Below are positions 31,503 through 41,484 of a stretch of DNA of 64,000 nt, one piece after another. The notes below the pieces were generated by a model, which saw only the letters and a list, made by a program, of their open reading frames with translations, was not told the origin of the DNA and made no database searches. A program made the position numbers and the translations under genes. Position 1 is the first letter of the stretch. Each line of letters begins with the position of its first letter. The stretch comes from Caldilineaceae bacterium (GTDB lineage: Bacteria; Chloroflexota; Anaerolineae; Caldilineales; Caldilineaceae), in contig JAGNDO010000013.1 in NCBI GenBank assembly GCA_018003515.1, positions 34,758 through 98,757 on the forward strand. Reading direction: 5' to 3'.

Positions 31503-31509
31503 CGACCCA

Positions 31510-31541
31510 GGTGCCAGTCACTTGAAGAAGTGACTGGCACC
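31510..31541. terminator. Hairpin after toxin-antitoxin operon
   Basis: GGTGCCAGTCACTT and its exact complement with a 4-base loop start 8 bases after the antitoxin stop; C/T-rich sequence follows. I recall the same hairpin as a dispersed repeat in other genomes. Confidence 0.65.
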
Positions 31542-31690
31542 TCTTCACCTCTTCACCCCCTCCCCCGCTCACCCCTTCACCCCGTCACCTTCCCCCTGCC
31601 GCCACGATCCCAAAACCCCCTCAAAACAGCCACCGACTAGCCTACAGATCGACACAGTTCCCCACCATTCAATCGATCCACTTTCCCACT

Positions 31691-31711
31691 GCGGCCAGCA
31701 CTCCTGGCCGC
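31691..31711 (+). promoter_or_regulatory. Small hairpin upstream of fadN ribosome binding site
   Basis: GCGGCCAG (31691-31698) and CTGGCCGC (31704-31711) form a perfect 8-base stem with a 5-base loop, 11 bases before AAAGGAG. It could be a regulatory stem or an operator; a FadR/FapR-type site was not recognised. Confidence 0.35.
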
Positions 31712-31739
31712 ACCCATTGCCAAAGGAGCCAATGTTCCT

Positions 31740-34178
<2,439 letters not shown>

Positions 34179-34196
34179 GCGAGGGGCGAGATGATG

Positions 34197-34254
34197 TAGG
34201 TGCGGTTTGCAACCGCACGGCTGGCCGAAATTGTGCGGTTGCAAACCGCACCTA
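34197..34254. repeat. Palindromic repeat between fadN and fadA
   Basis: 22-base arms TAGGTGCGGTTTGCAACCGC... and complement with a 14-base loop. Each arm is itself largely palindromic. Probably a dispersed miniature repeat; it could also trim fadN-fadA messenger. Confidence 0.8.
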
Positions 34255-34289
34255 CCGATAACATGATACCCACATGGAGGGATAACCAT

Positions 34290-35462
34290 ATGAGAAACGC
34301 AGTGATTGTATCGGCGGCCCGAACCGCCATCGGCAAGGCTCCCAAGGGCAGCTTGCGCACCGCCCGCCCCGAAGACATGGCCGCCGCCGTATTGCGGGCA
34401 GCCGTCGAACGGGCCGGGATCGACCCAGCCCTGATCGAGGACGTGATCATGGGCTGCGCCATGCCCGAGGCGGAGCAGGGCATGAATGTGGGGCGCATCG
34501 CGGCCCTGCGGGCCGGTTTCCCGGTCAGCGTGCCGGGGCAAACGGTGAACCGTTTCTGCTCCAGCGGCTTGCAGACCGTGGCTTTGGCCGCCCAGCAGAT
34601 CATGTCGGGCATGGGCGAGATCATCATGGCCGGGGGGGTGGAGAGCCTGTCCCGGGTGCCCATGAGCAGCAACAAATTTATGGCCAATCCCCAGTTGGCC
34701 CTGGACTATCCCGGCGTCTATCTGGGCATGGGGTTGACCGCGGAAAATGTGGCCAACGAGTTCAACATCAGCCGGGCGGACCAGGATGCTTTCGCCTTTC
34801 GCAGTCACCAGCGGGCCGCAGCCGCGGTGGACGGCGGCCTCTTCGACGCCGAGATCGTCCCCTTTGACGTCACCGTGTTGGACGGGGACGGCGCTGGGGC
34901 CAAAGAACACAGTTTCACCTTCAGCCGGGACGAGGGGGTGCGCCGAGGGGGCACAATTGAGGCAATGGCTAGTCTGCGCCCCGTCTTTCATGCCCGGGGA
35001 TCGGTCACTGCGGGCAATAGCAGCCAAACCAGTGACGGGGCCGCTGCGCTCCTGATCATGAGCGAAGAACGAGCCAAGGCCGAAGGATTGACCCCCTTGG
35101 GTCGCTTCATCAGCTTTGCCGTGGGCGGTGTGCGGCCCGAAGTCATGGGCATCGGCCCGGTTGCTGCCGTGCCCAAGGCCCTCAAGCTGGCCGGCATGAG
35201 CCTGGCCGATGTGGATCTGATCGAGCTAAATGAAGCCTTCGCCGCCCAAAGCCTGGCCGTGATCCGAGAATTGGGCTTTGACGAAGAGATCACCAACGTC
35301 AACGGTGGGGCCATCGCCCTGGGCCACCCCCTGGGCTGTACCGGGGCCAAGCTGACCGTGCAGATCCTCCACGAGCTGGCCCGGCGAGACAAGAACGTGG
35401 GCCTCGTCACCATGTGCATCGGCGGCGGCATGGGCGCGGCCGGGATCATCGAACGCATGTAA
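34290..35462 (+). CDS. fadA: Acetyl-CoA acyltransferase (3-ketoacyl-CoA thiolase)
   Basis: 390 residues from ATG 34290, 9 bases after GGAGG. Catalytic residues: Cys90 in [10 protein letters not shown], His in [10 protein letters not shown], and Cys in [24 protein letters not shown] and NVNGGAIAL are conserved. It releases acetyl-CoA from 3-ketoacyl-CoA and is presumably co-transcribed with fadN in the same order as in Bacillus. Confidence 0.94.
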   Translation: MRNAVIVSAARTAIGKAPKGSLRTARPEDMAAAVLRAAVERAGIDPALIEDVIMGCAMPEAEQGMNVGRIAALRAGFPVSVPGQTVNRFCSSGLQTVALAAQQIMSGMGEIIMAGGVESLSRVPMSSNKFMANPQLALDYPGVYLGMGLTAENVANEFNISRADQDAFAFRSHQRAAAAVDGGLFDAEIVPFDVTVLDGDGAGAKEHSFTFSRDEGVRRGGTIEAMASLRPVFHARGSVTAGNSSQTSDGAAALLIMSEERAKAEGLTPLGRFISFAVGGVRPEVMGIGPVAAVPKALKLAGMSLADVDLIELNEAFAAQSLAVIRELGFDEEITNVNGGAIALGHPLGCTGAKLTVQILHELARRDKNVGLVTMCIGGGMGAAGIIERM

Positions 35463-35480
35463 GCGTGCCCAACAACAAGT

Positions 35481-35592
35481 AAAAACCAAGGCAAAAGGCA
35501 AAGTGCAAAAGGCAAAAGTGGTGTTGGAAACCCAATGAGTTTCAAGCCCACACATTTTTGCCTTTTGCACTTTGCCTTTTGCCTTTTGCCTT
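35481..35592. repeat. Inverted repeat of AAAGGCAA units
   Basis: Left arm has iterated AAGGCAAAAGGCAAAGTGC text and the right arm its complement, around a 45-base centre. Same design as the heptad-unit palindromes. Confidence 0.8.
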
Positions 35593-35603
35593 CATTCACT
35601 GGT

Positions 35604-35632
35604 TTGCTTCTGCTCCCCCGGTTGAGTATAAT
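35604..35632 (+). promoter_or_regulatory. Promoter of the BMP-type importer genes
   Basis: TTGCTT (35604-35609), 17 bases, TATAAT (35627-35632). The binding-protein start is 128 bases downstream with AAAGGAG in front. The leader was checked for a purine-riboswitch pattern; none was recognised. Confidence 0.5.
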
Positions 35633-35759
35633 CAGGGAGTGAACTTGCTGTACCTCCTGTTTTACCCATTCCTCTGGGGATCAACCCTTTTCGCTTTTGA
35701 TGAAATACCCAATCCAATTCGGATAGAACCCATTCACTCTCAAAGGAGAAAGTCGATCT

Positions 35760-36860
35760 ATGTCCAAACAAAAATTGTTGGTTTTACTTTCCGTACTCTT
35801 GGTTTTGGCAATGGCCTTGACGGCTTGCCCCGCGCCTGCTCCGGCGGCCCCTGCCGCAGAAGCCCCAGCCGCCGCAGAGGCTCCGGCTGCCGAAGCACCC
35901 GCCGCCGAAGCCCCTGCCGCCCCGGAAGCCGCCACGTTCAAGGTCGGTCTGGTTACGGATGTGGGTCGTGTCAACGACCGCAGCTTCAACCAGTCTGCCT
36001 GGGAAGGCGTCACCGAGTTCGCCACGGCCATGGGCCTGACCGAGGAAGATTACCGCTACCTCGAGACCCAGGATTCCAAGGACTACGCTGACAACATGCA
36101 GCAGTTCATCGACAACGGCTACAATGCCATCGTCACCGTGGGCTTTGCCCTGGGCGATGCCACCACCGCCGCTGCCAAGGCTAACCCGGACATCATGTTC
36201 ATCGGCGTCGATCAGTTCCAGGGCGAAGCATTGCCCAACCTGACCGGCCTGATCTTCCACGAAGATCAATCCGGCTATCTGGCCGGTGTGTTGGCCGCCC
36301 GCATGAGCAAGAGCGGCACCATCGCCGCGGTGCTGGGCACGGATCTGGTTCCCCCGGTGGTTGCCTTCAACGAGGGCTACATTGCCGGTGCCAAGGCTGC
36401 CAATCCTGACATCAACATCATCTCCACCTACCACCCCGGTGAGATCTCCCAGGCCTTTGTTGACCCCGAATGGGGCGCTGCCACGGCCAAGCAGGCCATC
36501 GACCAGGGCGCGGATGTGGTCTTCGGCGCTGGCGGGTTGACCGGTAACGGCGCTCTGCAAGAAGTGGCCGCCCAGGCTGGCCTCTTCTGCATCGGCGTGG
36601 ACGCGGACCAATGGTTCACCGTCCCGGCTGCCCAGCCCTGTCTGATCTCCAGCGCCATGAAGCTGATCACCCCCGGCGTGGTCGAACTGCTGACCGCGGC
36701 CCAGGCTGGCTCCTTCCCCAGCGGCAACTACTTCGGTGGTTCCGGTCTGGCCCCCTTCCACGATTTTGATGCCACGGTTCCCCAGGAAGTCAAGGACGAA
36801 CTGGTCAGCATCAAGGCCGGTCTGGATGATGGCTCCATCAGCACAGGCTATGGTCAGTAA
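35760..36860 (+). CDS. BMP-family substrate-binding lipoprotein (nucleoside-type importer)
   Basis: 366 residues. Signal peptide with lipobox LTAC, then an Ala/Pro/Glu-rich tether (repeated AAEAPA). The mature domain shows VGLVTDVGRVNDRSFNQSAWEGV, the PnrA/BMP signature, plus DQSGYLAGVLAARMSK, DVVFGAGGLTGNGAL and FCIGVDADQW. Members bind purine nucleosides (PnrA, NupN). Anchored outside the membrane, it would deliver to the two permeases downstream. A strong hairpin follows the gene. Confidence 0.92.
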   Translation: MSKQKLLVLLSVLLVLAMALTACPAPAPAAPAAEAPAAAEAPAAEAPAAEAPAAPEAATFKVGLVTDVGRVNDRSFNQSAWEGVTEFATAMGLTEEDYRYLETQDSKDYADNMQQFIDNGYNAIVTVGFALGDATTAAAKANPDIMFIGVDQFQGEALPNLTGLIFHEDQSGYLAGVLAARMSKSGTIAAVLGTDLVPPVVAFNEGYIAGAKAANPDINIISTYHPGEISQAFVDPEWGAATAKQAIDQGADVVFGAGGLTGNGALQEVAAQAGLFCIGVDADQWFTVPAAQPCLISSAMKLITPGVVELLTAAQAGSFPSGNYFGGSGLAPFHDFDATVPQEVKDELVSIKAGLDDGSISTGYGQ

Positions 36861-36872
36861 GATTGATTGAGT

Positions 36873-36916
36873 GTCGGGATGGGGGCGTGATGTTTGGCAC
36901 CACGCCCCCATCCCGA
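36873..36916 (+). terminator. Strong hairpin between binding-protein and permease genes
   Basis: TCGGGATGGGGGCGTG (36873-36888) and its exact complement (36901-36916), 12-base loop, no good T-run. Probably an RNA stabiliser or partial terminator raising binding-protein expression relative to the permeases. Confidence 0.65.
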
Positions 36917-37081
36917 TTGCTTTGCCCCATTCCCCTTCTCTACCCAGCCATTTCCCAATTTCGTTACCCCACCTAGCCTAGCCCCATCCCGACCCTCCCC
37001 AGATCTTCAAGGGGGCGTGGTTCATCGGTTTTCGCTTTCATCTTTTCTTCATCTTTTCTTCGTAGCCGCAAAGGCATTCCT

Positions 37082-38227
37082 ATGCAACTACTCTCCCGCA
37101 TCCTGCGCCCCCTCTTGATCCCGGCCTTGGCCCTGTTCAGCGCCTTGCTGGTTGGGGCCATTGTGATGGCCTTCTTTGGCAACACTTCCGGCGATTTCAT
37201 GGATCGATTGCTACGCCCCATTGAGGCCTATCAGGCCCTCTTTGAAGGCGCCTTCGGCAGCGGGCGCGGACTCTCCACCACCGTACGCAAGACTGTACCC
37301 TTATTGCTGACCGGTCTTTCCGTGGCCGTGGCCTTCAAGGCCGGTCTCTTCAACATCGGGGCATCGGGCCAATTTGTGATGGGGTCGGTCTTTGCCGTGG
37401 CCGTGGGCATCAATTTTGAAGGGTTGAGCCCCTTCATCCATCTGCCCTTGGCCATCCTGGCCGGTGCTGTGGGCGGCGTGGTGTGGGGGGCCATTCCTGG
37501 CATCCTCAAGGTCTACACCGGGGCGCATGAGGTGATTGTGACCATCATGCTCAACTATGTGGCCTCGCTCTTCGCCGGGTGGTCGGTCTATGCCGGGGGC
37601 ACCCAGGGCCAGACCCCCGGTCCCCTGTGGGATGTCACCGCCGGGCCGATCTCTGAGACGCCGGATGTGTTGGCCAGCGCCCAACTGCCCTGGCTCTTTG
37701 GGCCGCCCTATCGGGTGCATTATGGGGTCTTTATTGCCCTGGGCGTGGCCGTGGCCATCTGGTGGCTGCTCTATAAAACCACCATCGGCTTCGAGATCCG
37801 CACCGTGGGACTGAACTTGAAGGCGGCCAAATATGCGGGCATCCGGGTCAATTGGACCATCATCCTGACCATGATGATCGCCGGTGGCCTGGCCGGGTTG
37901 GCCGGGGGCATCGAGACCCTTGGGCTGAATCACAAGTTCGCTCCGGAGTTTGGCGGTGCCGTGGGCTTTGATGGCATCACCGTGGCCTTGCTGGGCCAGA
38001 CCCATCCCCTGGGCGTGATCCTGGCGTCGTTTATGTTTGGGGCCTTGGACGCCGGCGCAGCCAAAATGCAGTTCGAGACCGGCGTGGCCGCCGACATCAT
38101 CCAGGTGATCCAGGCCCTGGTGCTGGCCTTTGTGGCCGCCCCCACCATCATCCGCACCCTTTTCCGCATCAAGAGCAAGCCCGACGAGACGGGAACGATC
38201 CCCAGCGTCAGTTGGGGCGGAGACTAA
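37082..38227 (+). CDS. ABC importer permease, BMP/NupB-type
   Basis: 381 residues, with AAAGG 7 bases before the ATG. About nine to ten hydrophobic segments. Typical text of the BPD_transp_2 permeases: FKAGLFNIGASGQFVMGS, EVIVTIMLNYVA, GLNLKAAKYAGI and LAGGIETLGL. It forms the membrane channel with the next permease. The adjacent lipoprotein and ATPase identify the complete importer. Confidence 0.9.
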   Translation: MQLLSRILRPLLIPALALFSALLVGAIVMAFFGNTSGDFMDRLLRPIEAYQALFEGAFGSGRGLSTTVRKTVPLLLTGLSVAVAFKAGLFNIGASGQFVMGSVFAVAVGINFEGLSPFIHLPLAILAGAVGGVVWGAIPGILKVYTGAHEVIVTIMLNYVASLFAGWSVYAGGTQGQTPGPLWDVTAGPISETPDVLASAQLPWLFGPPYRVHYGVFIALGVAVAIWWLLYKTTIGFEIRTVGLNLKAAKYAGIRVNWTIILTMMIAGGLAGLAGGIETLGLNHKFAPEFGGAVGFDGITVALLGQTHPLGVILASFMFGALDAGAAKMQFETGVAADIIQVIQALVLAFVAAPTIIRTLFRIKSKPDETGTIPSVSWGGD

Positions 38228-38317
38228 AAAATGCACAATTTTCAATGGACAATGCACAATGGTCACGTCCATTCGCCATTCGCCATTCGCTCGCTAACCG
38301 CCAACGGCTAAAACCCT

Positions 38318-39367
38318 ATGAAAACGAATAATTTTTGGAAAACCTCGTCTATTGTCTCCATAGTGCTGGCTGTTTTTTTGGTGATCATGGCGATTCTGGT
38401 CAATTTGACCGGTCTGAGGGAATATACCTGGCTGCGGGTGCTGTTCGGGATCAGCGCGCTCAACTTCACTCTGCGGGCCTCCGTGCCTTTGATCCTGGGC
38501 GCGCTCAGCGGCATCTTGTGCGAGCGGTCGGGGATCATCAACATCGGCATTGAAGGCATGATGTTGGCCGGAGCCTTTGCCGGTTTTGTGGCCAAGACCA
38601 ACACCAACGACTGGCCCCTCATGGCCAGCCTGATCTTTAGCGTCCTTATCGCCATGGGCATTGGCGGGGTGATGGGGTTGCTGCACGCCACCCTCTCCAT
38701 CCGTTTCCGCATGGACCAGATCATCTCCGGCACGGTGATCATTATTCTGGCCGCCGGCTTTTCGTCCTATCTATTTGACCGCAACGCCCTCTCCGTGGGC
38801 AAGTTCAGCGCCATCCCCATCCCCTTCCTGGCGGACATCCCGGTGATCGGGCCGGTCCTCTTCAACAATCCGCCCATCACCTATTTGACCCTGATTTTGG
38901 TCCTCGTGGTCCACGTCGCCCTTTTCTACACCCGCTGGGGTCTGCGCACCCGAGCCGTGGGCGAACATCCCCGGGCCGCTGACACGGTGGGGATCAACGT
39001 CAACCGCTATCGCTACGTCAACACCACCATCGGCGGCATGTTGGCCGGGCTGGCCGGGGGATTCCTGGTCCTGGAAGCCGTGGGCCAATTCCAGGAAGGC
39101 ATGACCGCCGGGCGGGGCTTCATCTCCCTGGCCGCCATGATCTTTGGCAACTGGACCCCCTTTGGGGCCTTGGGTGCCGCCACCCTCTTCGGCTATACCC
39201 AGGCCCTGCAAAACGAACTGCTCCTGGCCGGCGTGACCACCATCCCCCGCCAGTTTGTCTCCATGTTGCCCTACGTGGTGACGATTGTGGCCGTCTCCGG
39301 CTTCGTTGGCCGGGTGCGCGCCCCCGCGGCAGAGGGCAAGGTTTATGAGACGGAAGGGCATGCATAA
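38318..39367 (+). CDS. ABC importer permease, BMP/NupC-type
   Basis: 349 residues, hydrophobic throughout. Features: LILGALSGILCERSGIINIGIEGMML, MDQIISGTVIIILAAGF, RAVGEHPRAADTVGINVNRYRY and GRGFISLAAMIFGNW, the paralogous partner of the preceding permease. The spacer before it (38228-38317) contains repeated TGCACAAT and CCATTCG words. No strong ribosome binding site is visible. The cognate ATPase gene follows only after an interposed hicBA module. Confidence 0.9.
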   Translation: MKTNNFWKTSSIVSIVLAVFLVIMAILVNLTGLREYTWLRVLFGISALNFTLRASVPLILGALSGILCERSGIINIGIEGMMLAGAFAGFVAKTNTNDWPLMASLIFSVLIAMGIGGVMGLLHATLSIRFRMDQIISGTVIIILAAGFSSYLFDRNALSVGKFSAIPIPFLADIPVIGPVLFNNPPITYLTLILVLVVHVALFYTRWGLRTRAVGEHPRAADTVGINVNRYRYVNTTIGGMLAGLAGGFLVLEAVGQFQEGMTAGRGFISLAAMIFGNWTPFGALGAATLFGYTQALQNELLLAGVTTIPRQFVSMLPYVVTIVAVSGFVGRVRAPAAEGKVYETEGHA

Positions 39368-39442
39368 GTGAGAATTGAAAATTGAAAGTGGAGAAGTTTT
39401 AATGGTTTGGGTAGGATGGGGTTCCCAAGGGAGGTAGAGTTG

Positions 39443-39658
39443 ATGATTCAAAACGAGTATAAGGCCATTATTAAACAGGATGCGGGCTGGTGGATCGGGT
39501 GGATTGAGGAGGTTCCTGGGGTGAACTGTCAGGAAGCCACGCGAGAGGATTTGATGGAGACCCTGCGTATTACCCTGCAAGAAGCGTTGCAGATGAATCG
39601 AGAAGATGCCTTGGCGGCGGCTGGTCAAAATTACCAAGAGGCACGAATTGCCGCATGA
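39443..39658 (+). CDS. hicB: HicB antitoxin
   Basis: 71 residues from ATG 39443, 8 bases after GGGAGG. The half-RNase-H-like HicB pattern is clear: YKAIIKQDAGWWIGWIEEVPGVNCQEATREDLMETLRITLQEAL. No DNA-binding domain at the C-terminus, so regulation may need HicA or a short tail. The stop overlaps the hicA start in ATGA. The pair sits between a permease and the ATPase of one ABC importer. Confidence 0.92.
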   Translation: MIQNEYKAIIKQDAGWWIGWIEEVPGVNCQEATREDLMETLRITLQEALQMNREDALAAAGQNYQEARIAA

Positions 39659-39843
39659 AACGCCGGGATCTAGTCAAACATCTTCGTTCATACGGGTGTG
39701 AACTGTTGCGGGAAGGGGGACGCCACTCTTGGTGGCACAACCCAGCCTTGAATAGGCGATCATCCGTTCCCAGACATACGGAGATCGGTGATATTCTCGC
39801 CAAGAAGATTTGTAACGATCTCGGCGTTCCACCGCCCAAATAG
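39655..39843 (+). CDS. hicA: HicA mRNA interferase toxin
   Basis: 62 residues. dsRBD-like fold with KRRDLVKHLRSYGCELLREGGRHSWWHNP; the His in GGRHSWW is the expected catalytic residue. The C-terminal HTEIGDILAKKICNDLGVP is typical of HicA. Antitoxin-first order (hicB-hicA). The downstream ATPase starts 38 bases after its stop. Confidence 0.93.
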   Translation: MKRRDLVKHLRSYGCELLREGGRHSWWHNPALNRRSSVPRHTEIGDILAKKICNDLGVPPPK

Positions 39844-39880
39844 GCGGTTCAACCCTGTCAATTATCGGAGAAGCGTTGCT

Positions 39881-41407
39881 GTGGAACAGATACCTGTCCT
39901 CGAAGCTAGAGGCATCACCAAAAAATTTCCTGGGGTGATCGCCAACCAGGATGTGAATTTGAAGCTCTATCGGGGCGAGATTTTGGCCTTGCTGGGGGAG
40001 AATGGCGCGGGCAAGTCCACGTTGATGAATGTGATCTACGGACTGTATCACCCCACCGAGGGGGAGATCCGGGTCAACGGCAAGGTCGTGACCATGAACA
40101 ACCCCAAGGATGCCATCGCCCTGGGCATCGGCATGGTGCATCAGCATTTTCAACTTGTGCCGGTGATGACCGTGGCTGAGAACATCATGCTGGGCAGTGA
40201 GAGCGTCAAGAACGGGCTGCTGGACACCCGCTCCGTGGCCAAGCGCATCACCGAGTTGTCCCAGCGCTACAACCTGGACGTGGACCCCTACGCCATCATC
40301 GAAGATCTACCCGTGGGCATGCGCCAGCGGGTGGAGATCGTCAAGACCCTCTATCGCAACGCGGACATTTTGATTCTGGACGAACCCACCGCTGTCCTCA
40401 CCCCCCAGGAGATCGAGGGGCTGTTCGAGGTCATGGCGTTGCTCAAGAGCCAGGGCAAGTCCATCATCTTCATCACCCATAAACTTAAAGAAGTGCTGCG
40501 GGTGGCGGACCGCATTGGCGTCCTGCGTGGCGGCAAGGTGGTGGGCGAGGCCGACCCCAAGACCGCCACCCAAGGCAGCCTGGCCGCCCTCATGGTGGGC
40601 CGGGAAGTGATCCTAACCGTCAACAAGAAGGCCTCTGAGCCGACGGATGTGGTGTTGGAAGTGAAGGGCGTCTCCGCCAAGACAGACCTGGGGGATGCGG
40701 CCCTGCGCAGCGTCAGCTTTGACGTGCGGGCCGGGGAGATCGTGGGCATCGCCGGGGTGCAAGGCAACGGACAGACCGAGCTGGTGGAGGTGATCGCCGG
40801 CCTGCGCCATGCGGACACGGGCCACATCACCATCAACGGCCAAGAGATGACCAACGCCAGCCCCCGGGCCATCACCCAGGCCGCGGCCAGCTGCCACGTC
40901 CCCGAAGATCGCCACACCTATGGCATGGTCGACTCCTATCCCATCACCCAAAATTTGGTGCTCAATACCTACAATTTGGACCCCTACGCCCACGGCATCA
41001 ATATCAACGATAAAGCCATCCGCGCCCACGCCACCGAACTGGTCGCGCAATACGATGTGCGCACCCCCAGCATCGACACCGCCGGGGGCAGCCTCTCCGG
41101 CGGCAACCAGCAGAAGATGGTGGTGGCCCGAGAGTTTAGCCGCACCCTCAACTTGCTCATCGCCGCCCAGCCCACCCGGGGCATCGACGTGGGTTCCATT
41201 GAGTTCATCCACAACCAGATCGTGGATAAGCGGGATAACGGCGTGGCCGTACTCCTGGTCAGCTCCGAGCTGGACGAGATCATGGCCCTCTCCGACCGCA
41301 TCGCCGTCATGTACAAGGGCGAAATCATCGGCATTGTGCCTCGTGCCGAGGCCACCCGCGAGGGGCTGGGCCTGCTCATGGCCGGGGTGAGGCGGGAAGA
41401 GGCGTAA
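39881..41407 (+). CDS. ABC importer ATPase with two nucleotide-binding domains, BMP/NupA-type
   Basis: 508 residues from GTG 39881, preceded by CGGAG 10 bases away; upstream frame lies inside hicA. First domain: GENGAGKST, DLPVGMRQRVEI, LILDEPTAVLTP, complete. Second domain: GVQGNGQTE in place of Walker A (degenerate) and LSGGNQQKMVVAREF. This matches the RbsA-like duplicated ATPases of BMP importers. It energises the two permeases located before the hicBA module. Confidence 0.92.
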   Translation: MEQIPVLEARGITKKFPGVIANQDVNLKLYRGEILALLGENGAGKSTLMNVIYGLYHPTEGEIRVNGKVVTMNNPKDAIALGIGMVHQHFQLVPVMTVAENIMLGSESVKNGLLDTRSVAKRITELSQRYNLDVDPYAIIEDLPVGMRQRVEIVKTLYRNADILILDEPTAVLTPQEIEGLFEVMALLKSQGKSIIFITHKLKEVLRVADRIGVLRGGKVVGEADPKTATQGSLAALMVGREVILTVNKKASEPTDVVLEVKGVSAKTDLGDAALRSVSFDVRAGEIVGIAGVQGNGQTELVEVIAGLRHADTGHITINGQEMTNASPRAITQAAASCHVPEDRHTYGMVDSYPITQNLVLNTYNLDPYAHGININDKAIRAHATELVAQYDVRTPSIDTAGGSLSGGNQQKMVVAREFSRTLNLLIAAQPTRGIDVGSIEFIHNQIVDKRDNGVAVLLVSSELDEIMALSDRIAVMYKGEIIGIVPRAEATREGLGLLMAGVRREEA

Positions 41408-41422
41408 ACGACCTCATTTTTT

Positions 41423-41473
41423 AGACACAAAGAGAGGGGCAGCGGATATTCCGTTGCCCCTCTCTTTGTGTCT
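41423..41473. terminator. Bidirectional terminator between importer and mannosidase operons
   Basis: AGACACAAAGAGAGGGGCAG... and its complement form a stem of about 24 bases with a 3-base loop between convergent genes. Confidence 0.85.
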
Positions 41474-41484
41474 GCGCGGGTTTG

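Noticed and set aside
35633..35759. Purine riboswitch in the leader of the BMP-type importer
   Set aside because: TATAAT there is a promoter element; the conserved loop and junction bases of the purine aptamer were not found.
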